Positions 20,343 through 30,602 are shown, counted from the first letter of the stretch. The stretch is 64,000 bases of DNA from an uncultured Bacteroidota bacterium (GCA_902587325.1 CACIKV010000001.1:117300-181299); one strand, 5' to 3'. The notes: generated by a model not told the origin, from the sequence alone. Program-made: numbers and translations.

Positions 20343-21760
20343 TTTATGTTTCTTATTTTAATATTTTTAAAGCTGACTTCATCACCATGATCTTGAAGCA
20401 GAATATGTCCTTCATTTAGTTGTCCAAATTGTTTATATTTTGAGTATTTTGAATACTCAACTAATGATTTGAAAACTTGAGAAAATCTATTGTATTCGAG
20501 AACCTTAATATTGTCCAACCAATGTTCGACTTTTCCATCATTTGATATAATTCTTGCTCTGTGCCAAGTCTCTGGATAAACAGGTCTCTTTGATCGATTT
20601 TCCATTAAATTTTCAGCCTTAATTAAATCATATAATGAAGCAACAGTTCTATTGCTTTTTATATAATTTTTTACCAAAACTTTATTTTTTCCATCGTATT
20701 CATAAACATAAATTTCTTTATTTGCATCAGAATGATTAAAATCATCTAAAATCTGAAACTCTAAACCAATTGATGATCCAGATGCCTGATATCTTTCAGT
20801 ATCAACATAATATTTAATTCCACTATTTGCACCCTTAGAAATTTTAAAATCTAACTCTAATTCAAAGTCTGAATATTTATCTATTGTTATAATATCTCCT
20901 CCATTTTTTGATTCACCTCCATCAGATCTTAATACTTTTAATATTCCATCATTGATTTTCCAGCCATGTTTCGGAAAAGATTTTCCACGAGCACTTTTCC
21001 ATCCGCTTGAACTTTTTCCATCAAATAAGAACTTCCAGCCCTCATTAATTTCATCATCTGATAAAAAATTATCTAAATTATTTATAACTCTAACATGAGA
21101 TTGATTTCTTCTTACATTTTTTTCAAGGTCTTTGGTTAAAATTTTTATATTTTTCCAACTAACTTTTTTTCCAACATTTTCAACTTTATTTATGCTGTGG
21201 ATCTGTAAAGCAATAAAACCTGTATTAGAGGAATTATCAATAAGATATGAGCATTGTATTCCATTAACCCAAGTTTTGATAATATTTCCTATGGCTTCAA
21301 TACGGAATTTGTTCCACTCATTATTTTTAAAGGACATTCTACTTTTTTCACTAAATGATAGTGGATATAAAAACAACCCCCTCCTAGATTGATCATAAAT
21401 ACCACCAGACCATCTCCTATATTCATCAGTGTCTAGCTCACACTGATAACCATAAACTTTATTCCGCTCATTAGCATCATCATTGATTAAACTTCTGAAC
21501 TGAACACCAGAATTAAGACCTTTATCAACAAAGACCTCAAACTCTAAAATGAAATCAGAATAAAATTCTTTTGTTGCAAGATATGTGCTTGGTGAATTTA
21601 AAATTGATGTTGCCGATATTACTCCATCACTAATTTTAAATTGTGCATTCCCTTGTTTTATTTCCCAGTTTTTTAAATCTTCTTTTATTAAACTAACCCA
21701 TTGGGCTTGTGAGTTGGTAAAACCAAAAAGCAGAAAAAAAATTACAAATATTTTATTCAC
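20339..21760 (-). CDS. Secreted protein with two DUF1080 (3-keto-disaccharide hydrolase-like) domains
   Basis: A 473-residue protein with a Sec signal (MNKIFVIFFLLFGFTNSQAQ). Domain one covers about residues 25-205 (NWEIKQGNAQFKISDGVISATS, FILEFEVFVDKGLNSGVQFRS, WNKFRIEA) and domain two about 238-470 (GWKFLFDGKSSSGWKS, FELELDFKISKGANSGIKYYV, WHRARII). Both are concanavalin-like beta sandwiches of the DUF1080 family, some of which hydrolyse 3-keto-glucosides. Tandem domains suggest one may bind and the other cut. It is co-transcribed with the Tat oxidoreductase downstream, and a divergent AraC regulator lies 134 bases upstream. Confidence 0.85.
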   Translation of the reverse strand: MNKIFVIFFLLFGFTNSQAQWVSLIKEDLKNWEIKQGNAQFKISDGVISATSILNSPSTYLATKEFYSDFILEFEVFVDKGLNSGVQFRSLINDDANERNKVYGYQCELDTDEYRRWSGGIYDQSRRGLFLYPLSFSEKSRMSFKNNEWNKFRIEAIGNIIKTWVNGIQCSYLIDNSSNTGFIALQIHSINKVENVGKKVSWKNIKILTKDLEKNVRRNQSHVRVINNLDNFLSDDEINEGWKFLFDGKSSSGWKSARGKSFPKHGWKINDGILKVLRSDGGESKNGGDIITIDKYSDFELELDFKISKGANSGIKYYVDTERYQASGSSIGLEFQILDDFNHSDANKEIYVYEYDGKNKVLVKNYIKSNRTVASLYDLIKAENLMENRSKRPVYPETWHRARIISNDGKVEHWLDNIKVLEYNRFSQVFKSLVEYSKYSKYKQFGQLNEGHILLQDHGDEVSFKNIKIRNIK

Positions 21761-21894
21761 AAGATTTAAGGTAAATTCAAATATTAAATAATATAAAAAA
21801 AAACAACGATATATAATTAGGACATTAAGTAAATAATTAGATAAAAAAGTTACTATTTTAGCTTTATTATTTAATAATAGTTATAGTCTAAAGA

Positions 21895-22770
21895 ATGAAT
21901 GAAATTAAAATAAGTTCGGAAAACAAATACAATATTGATGATGATTTAATCCTATTTAAATTTTCCAATTTTGATAGTGATAGTAAATCCGTTTTCTTTG
22001 AAACACAAACAAACTTTATTCAATTTCATTTTTGTCTAAAAGGTGAATGCAATTTTATTTACAATAAAGGAAGTTATTGTCTCCCACTCAAAAATGAAGT
22101 ATCTATTTTGTTGTATAATCCTATTAATCCTCTTCCTGTTGATGTAAGAATTGAATCTGAATCAAGACTTGTTTGTTTACTAATAAGTATTGAAAAACTA
22201 CATGGATTATTTTCTAAAGATTCAGAAACAATACCTTTTTTAAGTGAAAGTAACATCAATAAAAAGTTTTACAAGGATAAACCTCTTCATCCGTCAATGT
22301 TAGCTATATTAAATCAGTTAATTAATGAAAAAATTGGAGATAATGTAAAATCACTCTACTTAAAAGGTAAAATTTTTGAGCTATTAAGTGTATACTTCAA
22401 CGCATCAGCAAATCCAGATATTGATTTGTGTCCTTTTTTGTCAGATGATAATAATGTAAAAAAAATAAAAAATGCCAAAGAAATAATTATTGAAAGAATG
22501 ACTAATCCGCCATCACTAATTGATCTCTCAAAAGAAGTTGAGATTTCAGTTAAAAATTTAAAAGAGGGATTTAAACAAGTATATGGAAATACAGTATATG
22601 GATATCTTATCGAACATAAAATGAGTGTAGCTAGTCAAATGTTAACTTCAAAAAATTATAATGTAAATGAGGTTGCGATGCATCTTGGTTATAGCACTTC
22701 TAGTCATTTCATAAGTGCATTTAAAAATAAGTTTGGAACAACACCAAAGAAATTTTTAAGCTCAAATTAA
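21895..22770 (+). CDS. AraC-family transcriptional regulator
   Basis: A 291-residue protein with an N-terminal beta-rich sensing region (FETQTNFIQFHFCLKGECNF, cupin-like) and a C-terminal double helix-turn-helix (about 195-290): PSLIDLSKEVEISVKNLKEGFKQ is the first HTH and NVNEVAMHLGYSTSSHFISAFKNKFGTTPKKF the second, matching the AraC signature. It resembles PchR-type regulators. It is divergent from the DUF1080-oxidoreductase pair and 20 bases upstream of a membrane gene, so either or both may be its targets. The 134-base intergenic gap on its 5' side is very AT-rich and shows no clear dyad to me. Confidence 0.88.
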   Translation: MNEIKISSENKYNIDDDLILFKFSNFDSDSKSVFFETQTNFIQFHFCLKGECNFIYNKGSYCLPLKNEVSILLYNPINPLPVDVRIESESRLVCLLISIEKLHGLFSKDSETIPFLSESNINKKFYKDKPLHPSMLAILNQLINEKIGDNVKSLYLKGKIFELLSVYFNASANPDIDLCPFLSDDNNVKKIKNAKEIIIERMTNPPSLIDLSKEVEISVKNLKEGFKQVYGNTVYGYLIEHKMSVASQMLTSKNYNVNEVAMHLGYSTSSHFISAFKNKFGTTPKKFLSSN

Positions 22771-22790
22771 TTAATCATATATTATTTTTT

Positions 22791-23615
22791 TTGAAAAAAA
22801 CTATATTTTCATTCATTCAAATTTGCTTAAGTATATTTTTTATTTATTTAACATTTTCAAATATTAATATTAAGTCGTTAAAAATTATTATTGAAAATTC
22901 AAATTTATTATTATTAGCACTGAGTCCTATTTTATATTTTATTTCTCAAATAATTTCATCAGAAAGATTAAGAAATCTTTTGAATGTTAATGGCTTTAAT
23001 TTATCTTTTTTGGAGAACGGGAAATTATACGTTATAGGCATGTTTTATAATTTTTTTATTCCTGGTGGAATTGGTGGTGATATGTATAAAACATATTTAT
23101 TTAAGAAAATTTACAATTGGGAAATAAACAAAACTATCAGGATTATCATTCAGGACAGGCTAATTGGCTTAGGTGTCCTTGTTATACTACTTATTTTTTT
23201 AGAAAATGGACTAATATTAAACTTTAATTTTCTTATAAAAATTTTGGTAACTATTGTAATTTATTTTTTTGGTCTAATCCTCGTAAAACTTATTTTTAAT
23301 AACAACAAAGGGTACCTTAAAACTTTCTTATTCTCAATAATTGTTCATTTTTTTCAATTCTTGTCTATATCATTCATATTATTTTCATTGGGATTAAACT
23401 CAAATATCATTGGAATTCTTTTTGTATTTGTATTGTCATCCATTCTTTCAGTTTTTTCATTTGGTGGAATTGGTATAAGAGAGTATGTTTTTTTCTCAGC
23501 TGCGTCCACACTAAATATCTCTGTTGAACTTTCAACTAGTATAGGATTACTATTTACCTTATCTGCAGCTATTTCTTCACTCCCAGGTTTCTACTACAGT
23601 ATAAAAAAGGCTTAA
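22791..23615 (+). CDS. Flippase-like integral membrane protein (LPG synthase TM region / UPF0104)
   Basis: A 274-residue, nearly all-hydrophobic protein with about seven or eight TM helices. NFFIPGGIGGDMYKTYL (about 84-100) and FSFGGIGIREYVFFSA (about 222-238) are the conserved blocks of the lysylphosphatidylglycerol synthase TM family, whose members flip or transfer lipids and often sit near glycan genes. It lacks the C-terminal synthetase domain. Translation probably starts at TTG 22791. The stop shares a TTAA with the stop of the convergent esterase gene. The substrate is unknown. Confidence 0.78.
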   Translation: MKKTIFSFIQICLSIFFIYLTFSNINIKSLKIIIENSNLLLLALSPILYFISQIISSERLRNLLNVNGFNLSFLENGKLYVIGMFYNFFIPGGIGGDMYKTYLFKKIYNWEINKTIRIIIQDRLIGLGVLVILLIFLENGLILNFNFLIKILVTIVIYFFGLILVKLIFNNNKGYLKTFLFSIIVHFFQFLSISFILFSLGLNSNIIGILFVFVLSSILSVFSFGGIGIREYVFFSAASTLNISVELSTSIGLLFTLSAAISSLPGFYYSIKKA

Positions 23616-25024
23616 TTTTTTGATAAATCTCTAATAAAAAAAGATGATGCTGGTAATCCCTCAAGGTTAAAAAGAGTTGAATCAAAATAATTTTTCCATC
23701 CATATCTTATCATTGACGGCTCATTAACCTCACTTGATTCAACAATTACTCTCCCATTCCACGTTATAGATGCTTTTGCTTGATGAAAAATACCATCAAT
23801 ACCTGAAATTTCAAAATCTTTTAGTGGCCCGTTAAACTCATAAAAACCATTTTTTGCATAATCAAAAGTAAGTTCAACTTTAGACCCATTGACTTGATAT
23901 GATTTAATTATTGGCCCAGAGGGAACGATGCTATTTATACTGTAAGTATTGTTAAGAGCCCAATATGCAAGTCTTTTCCCAACTTTAATTTTTTCGGACG
24001 GATGAATAGAATTTAAATCCCCAATATCACTTGTTACAGCCATTCCAGAATTTCTTATAAGATCCATGGCATTTAATTGGGCTTCTCTTAACAACGCAGA
24101 ACTTTTTTTATCCTTTCCCTCATACTTAAATGGAGCTATTTGAGCATAAAAAAAATAAAAATCTCCCTGATCCCAATTGGTTCTCCAACTTTCGACCATT
24201 ATTTTCATTAATTCAGCATAGAAACTTGATCTATTTCTGTTATTTTCTCCTTGGTACCAAATAGCACCTTTAATTGTATATGGAATTAAAGGGTTAATCA
24301 TTCCATTAAATAGAAAGGATGGTTCATGATTTTTTAATTTATTTCTACTATGATTTTTAATTAAATCTCTGCTAAAATTAGAATCTAAAAACTCCTTATC
24401 TGTCCATGCTTCAGCAGGTGTTCCACCCCAAGAAGTATGGATAATTCCAACTGGAACATTTAACACTTCACTGACATAAGATGCAAAAATATATGCTACT
24501 GCACTGAAATCTCTAACTGATTCAGGACTTGAAATTTCCCAAAAACCATCAAAATTTTCTAAAGGGACTTCACTTGCTTTTTTTGGTACAGTAATTAATC
24601 TAACTAAGTTATTTTTTGATTTTGCGATAATTTCTTGAGATCCAAATACAGGTTCATTTTGAAATCCACTTAATGGCATTTCCATGTTAGATTGACCCGA
24701 ACCAAACCAAACTTCTCCTAATAGAATATTTTTAATAGTCTTAATGTCATTTTTTGTTTTAATTGATAAAGTTTGAGGACCTTTCTTGAAATTAGTTTTA
24801 ACTTTTATTTTCCAATACCCATTAATATCGGATTTGATTTTGTAAGTTTTATCTTCCCAACTTGAATTTATTTTAACTAATTGATTTGATCCTGATTTTC
24901 CCCAAATATTAACATCAGAATTTCTTTGTAAAACCATATTGTCAGAGAAAAGAGAGTTTAATTTAATCTGAGAATTAACAAAAAAAGAATTTACTAAAAG
25001 AAAAAAGTAAATTAGTTTCTTCAT
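23612..25024 (-). CDS. Sialate O-acetylesterase-like (SASA/DUF303) secreted esterase
   Basis: A 470-residue protein with a Sec signal. WFGSGQSNMEMPL (about 107-118) contains the GQSN serine of the SGNH-like SASA family, IIHTSWGGTPAEAW and WYQGENN are the other oxyanion-hole blocks, and DLNSIHPSEKIKVG supplies the Asp/His pair. These enzymes remove acetyl groups from sialic acids or other glycans; in environmental Bacteroidota the substrate is usually a polysaccharide. Its start overlaps the sulfatase stop by one base (TAATG), so the two are translated from one message. Confidence 0.88.
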   Translation of the reverse strand: MKKLIYFFLLVNSFFVNSQIKLNSLFSDNMVLQRNSDVNIWGKSGSNQLVKINSSWEDKTYKIKSDINGYWKIKVKTNFKKGPQTLSIKTKNDIKTIKNILLGEVWFGSGQSNMEMPLSGFQNEPVFGSQEIIAKSKNNLVRLITVPKKASEVPLENFDGFWEISSPESVRDFSAVAYIFASYVSEVLNVPVGIIHTSWGGTPAEAWTDKEFLDSNFSRDLIKNHSRNKLKNHEPSFLFNGMINPLIPYTIKGAIWYQGENNRNRSSFYAELMKIMVESWRTNWDQGDFYFFYAQIAPFKYEGKDKKSSALLREAQLNAMDLIRNSGMAVTSDIGDLNSIHPSEKIKVGKRLAYWALNNTYSINSIVPSGPIIKSYQVNGSKVELTFDYAKNGFYEFNGPLKDFEISGIDGIFHQAKASITWNGRVIVESSEVNEPSMIRYGWKNYFDSTLFNLEGLPASSFFIRDLSKN

Positions 25025-26628
25025 TAATATAAGAATTGCTTGTCAAGCTCCTCTGAATCTTTATATTTAACTCTCAAATCAGCTAATTTGACCTTAAGAT
25101 CTTTAACTATTTCTGAATACGCAGGATCATTATATACATTTGTCATTTCATTTGGATCATTTAATCTATCGTATAACTCCCATTCTTCAACATCAAAATA
25201 AAATTTTACAAGCTTAAATTCTTTATTTACAATTCCATAGTGCCTTTTAGCCATATGCACTGAAGGATACTCATAATAATGGTAATAAACAGCATCTCTT
25301 TTCCACGTGTCAGTTTTACCTGTTAATAGTGGAATTAAGCTTTCTCCTTGCATATCATCTGGAGCATCAATCATAGCAGCCTCTAAAAAAGTTTGAGCAA
25401 AATCAAGATTTTGAACCATCTCCTCGTTTGTAGTCCCTGGCATAATTTTATTAGGCCATTTAATTAAAAGTGGAGTTTTGAAAGATTCATTATATATAAA
25501 TCTTTTATCAAACCACCCATGCTCACCTAAATAAAATCCTTGATCAGATGTATAAACAACTAAAGTGTTTTCATCCAAGCCAGTATCTTCTAAATAGTCT
25601 AAAACTCTTCCAACATTATCATCAATTGATGAAATTGTAGCTAGATAATCTTGCATATATCTCTGGTATTTCCATCTCATTTTTTCTTTGTCATTCATTT
25701 TAGGCCAATTTGTTCTAAAATCTTCATTAATTTTATCAATGACCTCTTCATATTTAGGTTTTTGTTCATCATTAACTCTTTTTGTATATGGGCCATGAAA
25801 ATCATTTGGATTTTCTCTAATTTGTGTGCCGTCTCCTCTTATATAAACAATTTCAGGCTCAACTTTTCCCATTTCCTTAACAGTCTCAGGTCTTACCTTG
25901 CTATCGTGTGAGTATCTCATGTGAGTTAAAATATTCATTTCAGCAGACTTTGCTGCAGTTCCCCTCCCAGAGTAGTCATCAAAAAGCGTCTCTGGCTCAG
26001 GAAATTCTTTTTCATAAAATTCAGCAAACTTCTCTGTACTAGGCCACCAGGGTCTGTGAGGAGCTTTATGCAAATACATCATCATAAAAGGTTTTTCTTT
26101 GTCTCTTTTTTTCTCAAACCAATCAAGCGTAACATCAGTAATAACATCAGTAACATAACCATTAATTAAAGTGTCTCCATCTTTTCCGATAAAAAGGGGA
26201 TTTATATAATTTCCTTGACCAGGTAGAATTAAAAAATCATCAACACCTTTAGGATTGTTTCCAAAATGTAACTTTCCAAACATTGCTGTTTGGTATCCTG
26301 CTTTTTGAAATAATTGGGGAAAAGTAACTTGTGTTGTATCAAATTTAGCATGGTTATCAATCTTTCCATTTAAGTGACTATGTTTTCCAGTTAAAATTAC
26401 AGCTCTAGAGGGTGCACAAATTGAATTTGTTACACATGCATTTGTAAATAAAATACCTTCATCGGCAATACGGTCGATATTAGGTGTTTGAATAAGTTTA
26501 TCGTCGTATGCACTAATAGCTTGATAAGCATGGTCGTCCGACATTATGAATAAAATGTTTGGTCTTTTATCATTATCTGAACAACTAAACATTAATAAGA
26601 GAATAAAAAATAGAAGAAATTTTTTCAT
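25024..26628 (-). CDS. Lipoprotein sulfatase of the formylglycine-dependent type I family
   Basis: A 534-residue alkaline-phosphatase-fold protein with lipoprotein signal LLMFSCSDN. NILFIMSDDHA binds the calcium, and SICAPSRAVILTG (Cys71-Ala-Pro-Ser-Arg75) is the CxPSR motif whose cysteine must be converted to formylglycine. SDQGFYLGEHGWFDKR (about 380) is the second metal-binding block. Maturation would require an anSME-type enzyme, not in this window. Such sulfatases desulfate glycans; the specific linkage cannot be read from the sequence. It is the first gene of the pair with the SASA esterase. Confidence 0.93.
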   Translation of the reverse strand: MKKFLLFFILLLMFSCSDNDKRPNILFIMSDDHAYQAISAYDDKLIQTPNIDRIADEGILFTNACVTNSICAPSRAVILTGKHSHLNGKIDNHAKFDTTQVTFPQLFQKAGYQTAMFGKLHFGNNPKGVDDFLILPGQGNYINPLFIGKDGDTLINGYVTDVITDVTLDWFEKKRDKEKPFMMMYLHKAPHRPWWPSTEKFAEFYEKEFPEPETLFDDYSGRGTAAKSAEMNILTHMRYSHDSKVRPETVKEMGKVEPEIVYIRGDGTQIRENPNDFHGPYTKRVNDEQKPKYEEVIDKINEDFRTNWPKMNDKEKMRWKYQRYMQDYLATISSIDDNVGRVLDYLEDTGLDENTLVVYTSDQGFYLGEHGWFDKRFIYNESFKTPLLIKWPNKIMPGTTNEEMVQNLDFAQTFLEAAMIDAPDDMQGESLIPLLTGKTDTWKRDAVYYHYYEYPSVHMAKRHYGIVNKEFKLVKFYFDVEEWELYDRLNDPNEMTNVYNDPAYSEIVKDLKVKLADLRVKYKDSEELDKQFLY

Positions 26629-26736
26629 TTGGATTGTGTTTATTAATAAATATATTTCTTTAATAATAAAAAATCAACGAATTGAATATAAATAACAGCA
26701 ATAAGTTAACTTTAAACATTATAAAAAATTGATTTT

Positions 26737-27765
26737 ATGAAAATTTTGGTGACCGGAGGATTAGGATTTATTGGCTCTCATACTAGTGTTGAATTAATAA
26801 ACAAAGGCTATGATGTAACTATTATTGATAACCTTGTAAATTCTAATATTAGTGTTTTAAAAAATATTGAAAAAATTACTGGAATTAGACCTGAATTTCA
26901 TAAAATTGATTTGAGAAATAAAAATGAACTAAAAAAAAAATTTAGATCTAATATTTTTAATGGAGTTATTCATTTTGCAGCATTAAAATCTGTTTCTGAA
27001 AGTGTAAAAAACCCGGAGTTATATCTAACAAATAATGTTGAAGCAACAAAAAATCTACTTGATTTTATTGCATCAAAAAACAGAAAAACTAATTTAATTT
27101 TTAGTTCAAGTTGTACCGTATATGGTCAAGCTAAAAAATTACCAATTAATGAATCAAGTCCAGTTGTTAAACAGGAGTCTCCATACGGTGAATCAAAAAA
27201 AATTTGTGAGGAAATAATTAGAAATGAAATAGTCATAAATAAAAATATTAATGGAATCAGTCTTAGATACTTTAATCCAATTGGCGCACACGAGTCATCA
27301 TTAATCGGAGAACATCCTAAGGGTATACCTGAAAATTTAGTTCCATATATAACTCAATTTGCAATTGGTAAAAGAAAAGAATTAATAATTTTTGGAAATG
27401 ATTATCCAACCATTGACGGAACATGTATAAGAGACTACATTCATATTAAAGATTTAGCAAATGCACATGTTAGTGCTTTAGAATTTCTCTCAAAAATGAA
27501 AAAGGAAAATTTTTATGATTTTTTTAATGTTGGTACTGGCAGAGGAACAACTGTATTAGAACTTATAAAAATATTTGAGGATACAAATAATATAAAATTA
27601 AAATATAAAATTGGAAATAGAAGAGCAGGTGATATAATAGCAGCATATGCAGACATCAAAAAAATAAATACTACCATTGGATGGTATGCAAAAAACACTA
27701 TATCTAATGCTTTAAAAACAGCTTGGAATTGGGAAAAACAACAAAGTAAATTAAATGATAATTAA
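26737..27765 (+). CDS. galE: UDP-glucose 4-epimerase GalE
   Basis: Interconverts UDP-glucose and UDP-galactose. The 342-residue SDR protein has the extended-SDR motif VTGGLGFIGSHT at the N-terminus, FSSSCTVYG with the catalytic serine/threonine region (about 125), and SPYGESK (YxxxK, about 150). DYIHIKDLANAH and FNVGTGRGTTVLEL are typical GalE blocks. It overlaps galK by 11 bases, forming a Leloir pair. The 108-base gap to the divergent sulfatase gene is AT-rich, with no promoter motif I could recognise with confidence. Confidence 0.95.
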   Translation: MKILVTGGLGFIGSHTSVELINKGYDVTIIDNLVNSNISVLKNIEKITGIRPEFHKIDLRNKNELKKKFRSNIFNGVIHFAALKSVSESVKNPELYLTNNVEATKNLLDFIASKNRKTNLIFSSSCTVYGQAKKLPINESSPVVKQESPYGESKKICEEIIRNEIVINKNINGISLRYFNPIGAHESSLIGEHPKGIPENLVPYITQFAIGKRKELIIFGNDYPTIDGTCIRDYIHIKDLANAHVSALEFLSKMKKENFYDFFNVGTGRGTTVLELIKIFEDTNNIKLKYKIGNRRAGDIIAAYADIKKINTTIGWYAKNTISNALKTAWNWEKQQSKLNDN

Positions 27766-28864
27766 GGTTAAATCTCCAGGAAGAATAAATTTAATTGGTG
27801 AACATACTGATTATAACGGAGGATATGTTCTGCCAGGAACGATCAATAAGGCAATTAACTTTGAAATTTTTAAAGTTAAAAAAGTTTATTGTGAGGTTAA
27901 ATCTGCAAAAATTAATAAATTATTAATTTTTGAAATAAACAATATAAAAAAAAGTGAAACTCATTGGCACAATTATATTTTAGGTACTATTGATTACTTT
28001 TTAAGTAAAAAAAATAAAATTACACCTTTCAAATGCTCTATCAAATCAAATCTTCCAATTGGTTCTGGGATAAGCTCCTCATCTGCTTTAATATCTGGAT
28101 TTGCAAAAGCAATAATTGAACTATTTGAATTAAAATACAGTAAATCAGATATTGTTAAAATAGTTAGTTACGTAGAGAGAAATTTTATCGGTTTGAGGGG
28201 CGGAATTATGGATCAATTTACAATAAATTATGGTTTAAAAGATAATCTTATTTTACTAAATTGTGATAATTCAAGTTACAATTATATTCAATTTAAAAGT
28301 AAATCTTTTTGTATTTTACTTCTGAATACAAATGTTAAGCATAGTTTAATTAATTCAGCTTATAACGATAGAGTTAATGAGTGTCTAGATGCTGAAAAAA
28401 TATTAAATACTTATTTTAATTGTAATAAAAAATTGGCAAATTTCACTCTTGATGAATTAGATTTAGTCAAAGATAAATTAAACCTAATTAGCTTTAAAAG
28501 AGCAAGATTTGTAATAAGTGAAAATACCAGAACTTTGAATGGTGCAGAGCTGTTAAAAAAATCAAATTATCATGAATTTGGAAAGTTAATGTATGATTCT
28601 CACAATGGTTTGAAAAATCTTTATGAAGTAAGCTGTGTTGAACTTGATTTCATTGTAGATTATACAAAAAAGTTAAATTATGTGGCAGGTTCAAGAATGA
28701 TGGGTGGAGGATTTGGTGGTTGTACCATAAATTTAATTGAAAAAAAAATTATAGATAAATTTATTGATGATATTTCCAAAAGCTATTTAACTACTTTTCA
28801 TAAGAATCTTACACCCATTAAAGTTAATATTGCCAATGGATTGACCTTTAAAAAAATTAAGTAG
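27755..28864 (+). CDS. galK: Galactokinase GalK
   Basis: Phosphorylates galactose at C1 with ATP. The 369-residue GHMP kinase has the galactokinase signature [20 protein letters not shown] at the N-terminus, the phosphate loop [13 protein letters not shown] (about 99-112), GGIMDQFT with the catalytic aspartate, and the C-terminal [16 protein letters not shown]. Together with galE this would bring galactose into UDP-sugar metabolism; galT or an equivalent uridylyltransferase is not in the window. The last 8 bases overlap the convergent rny gene. Confidence 0.95.
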   Translation: MIIKVKSPGRINLIGEHTDYNGGYVLPGTINKAINFEIFKVKKVYCEVKSAKINKLLIFEINNIKKSETHWHNYILGTIDYFLSKKNKITPFKCSIKSNLPIGSGISSSSALISGFAKAIIELFELKYSKSDIVKIVSYVERNFIGLRGGIMDQFTINYGLKDNLILLNCDNSSYNYIQFKSKSFCILLLNTNVKHSLINSAYNDRVNECLDAEKILNTYFNCNKKLANFTLDELDLVKDKLNLISFKRARFVISENTRTLNGAELLKKSNYHEFGKLMYDSHNGLKNLYEVSCVELDFIVDYTKKLNYVAGSRMMGGGFGGCTINLIEKKIIDKFIDDISKSYLTTFHKNLTPIKVNIANGLTFKKIK

Positions 28865-30410
28865 CAACATTTACAGCTCTAGTCTCCCTAATAACGGTAA
28901 CTTTAACCTGACCAGGGTATGTCATTTCATTTTGAATTTTCTGTGATATTTCAAATGAAAGTTTTTTTGACATTTGATCATCAATTTTCTCACTTTCTAC
29001 CATTACCCTAAGTTCTCTTCCAGCTTGAATTGCAAAAGCTTTATTTACTCCATCAAAACTATATGCAACATTTTCTAAATCTTTTAATCTTTGGATATAA
29101 CTTTCCATTACCTGTCTCCTAGCACCAGGTCTTGCCCCAGAGATTGAATCACAAACTTGAACAACTGGAGATAAAAGATTGCTCATTTCAATCTCATCAT
29201 GGTGCGCTCCAATTGCATTACAAACATCTCCTTTTTCACCAAATTTTTCAGCCCACTGCATGCCAAGTAATGCATGTGGAGTTTCAGATTCCTCCTCAGG
29301 AACTTTACCAATATCGTGTAGTAATCCAGCTCTTTTAGCTAGCTTAGTATTTAAACCTAATTCAGATGCCATTATACTACACAACTTTGCTACTTCTTTA
29401 GAATGTTGTAATAGGTTTTGACCATATGAGGATCTAAATTTCATTCTGCCAACTGCTTTAATTAATTTAGGATGCAATCCATGAATTCCTAAATCAATTA
29501 CAGTTCTTTTACCGATTTCAACAATTTCATTTTCTATTTCCTTAGATGTTTTTTTTACTACATCTTCAATTCTAGCAGGGTGAATTCTACCGTCTGTAAC
29601 TAATTTTTTTAATGATAAACGTGCAACCTCTCTTCGTACTGAATCAAAACAAGAAAGTAATATAGCTTCAGGTGTATCATCAACTACTACTTCAACACCA
29701 GTAGCACTTTCTAGAGCTTTAATATTTCTTCCCTCACGACCAATTATTCTACCTTTAATATCGTCGGATTCAATATTGAAAACAGAAACACAATTATCAA
29801 TCGCTTCCTCGGTCCCTAATCTTTGAATTGAAGTTATTACAATTTTTTTAGCTTCTTGTTTAGCAGATAACTTAGCTTCATCTATTATATTTTGAGATAT
29901 TTCTAAAGCTTGGGATCTAACTTCATCTTTTAGCACTTTAAGTAACTCATCTCTTGCTTGATTCGCAGAATAACCAGCAATTTTTTCAATCTCTTTGATC
30001 TGGTTTTTTTGGATTTTATCAATCTCTAGTTTCTTTTTATCAATGGAATCATTTTTTTTATTGAAAGTTTTAATTTTATCTTCTAAATCTAATTTAAGTT
30101 TTTCAATTTTTTTTGATTTTAAGTCTACTTCACTTTCTTTTAATTTTAAATTTTGTTTTTTTTCTTTGTTTTCTGCTTCTTTTGATAAAATATACTTTTC
30201 ATGCTGAGATTTTAAATCTAAGAATTTTTCTTTCGCTTGTAAAATTTTATTATTTTTTATATTTTCAGCTTCAATCTGCGCATCAATTAATATTTTATCA
30301 GCAGAAGAAATCCTATCCTGAAGGTATCTTTTATTAAAAATTTTGGTAATAAAAAAACCGGTAATTCCACCAAGAAAAAAGCCTATTGATATATAAACTA
30401 AATATTCCAT
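28857..30410 (-). CDS. rny: Ribonuclease Y
   Basis: A 517-residue membrane-anchored endoribonuclease that starts mRNA decay. Order: N-terminal TM helix ([18 protein letters not shown]), a long coiled coil (about 30-200, rich in Lys/Glu), a KH RNA-binding domain ([20 protein letters not shown], about 222-240) and an HD phosphohydrolase domain ([13 protein letters not shown], about 362, with GAHHDE). Length agrees with the family. It follows the 6S RNA and zapA in the same direction, a layout I recall from other Bacteroidota. Confidence 0.95.
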   Translation of the reverse strand: MEYLVYISIGFFLGGITGFFITKIFNKRYLQDRISSADKILIDAQIEAENIKNNKILQAKEKFLDLKSQHEKYILSKEAENKEKKQNLKLKESEVDLKSKKIEKLKLDLEDKIKTFNKKNDSIDKKKLEIDKIQKNQIKEIEKIAGYSANQARDELLKVLKDEVRSQALEISQNIIDEAKLSAKQEAKKIVITSIQRLGTEEAIDNCVSVFNIESDDIKGRIIGREGRNIKALESATGVEVVVDDTPEAILLSCFDSVRREVARLSLKKLVTDGRIHPARIEDVVKKTSKEIENEIVEIGKRTVIDLGIHGLHPKLIKAVGRMKFRSSYGQNLLQHSKEVAKLCSIMASELGLNTKLAKRAGLLHDIGKVPEEESETPHALLGMQWAEKFGEKGDVCNAIGAHHDEIEMSNLLSPVVQVCDSISGARPGARRQVMESYIQRLKDLENVAYSFDGVNKAFAIQAGRELRVMVESEKIDDQMSKKLSFEISQKIQNEMTYPGQVKVTVIRETRAVNVAT

Positions 30411-30420
30411 AATTATTTTA

Positions 30421-30577
30421 AAAAAAACCTACATACAGATTGATTGCATAAACTCTATTTATACAAGTTTAGAGCTAACTAAATATTCGAAAATCCTAAA
30501 AAAGGCACGCTCTAGCATTTAGACTCACTCTTTTTAATTTATTAGTGTTGAGTTTACCAAATTAAATCTGATGTAGG
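30421..30577 (-). ncRNA. ssrS: 6S RNA (SsrS), predicted from fold and position
   Basis: The zapA-rny gap encodes, on the minus strand, a long closing stem: CCTACATCAGATT (30577-30565) pairs with AATCTGTATGTAGG (30441-30428) over 13 bp with one bulged base. It is immediately followed by a T-run, as in an intrinsic terminator. Inside, AAACTC pairs with GAGTTT and CTAAAT with ATTTAG, leaving a large open bubble between them, the hallmark that lets 6S RNA mimic an open promoter and trap RNA polymerase. The length of about 155 bases and the position beside zapA, as for ssrS in E. coli, agree. The exact 5' end is uncertain. The call rests on structure and context, since I cannot run a covariance model. 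Confidence 0.8.
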
Positions 30578-30602
30578 TAGTATTAATTTATTTAAATGAA
30601 CG

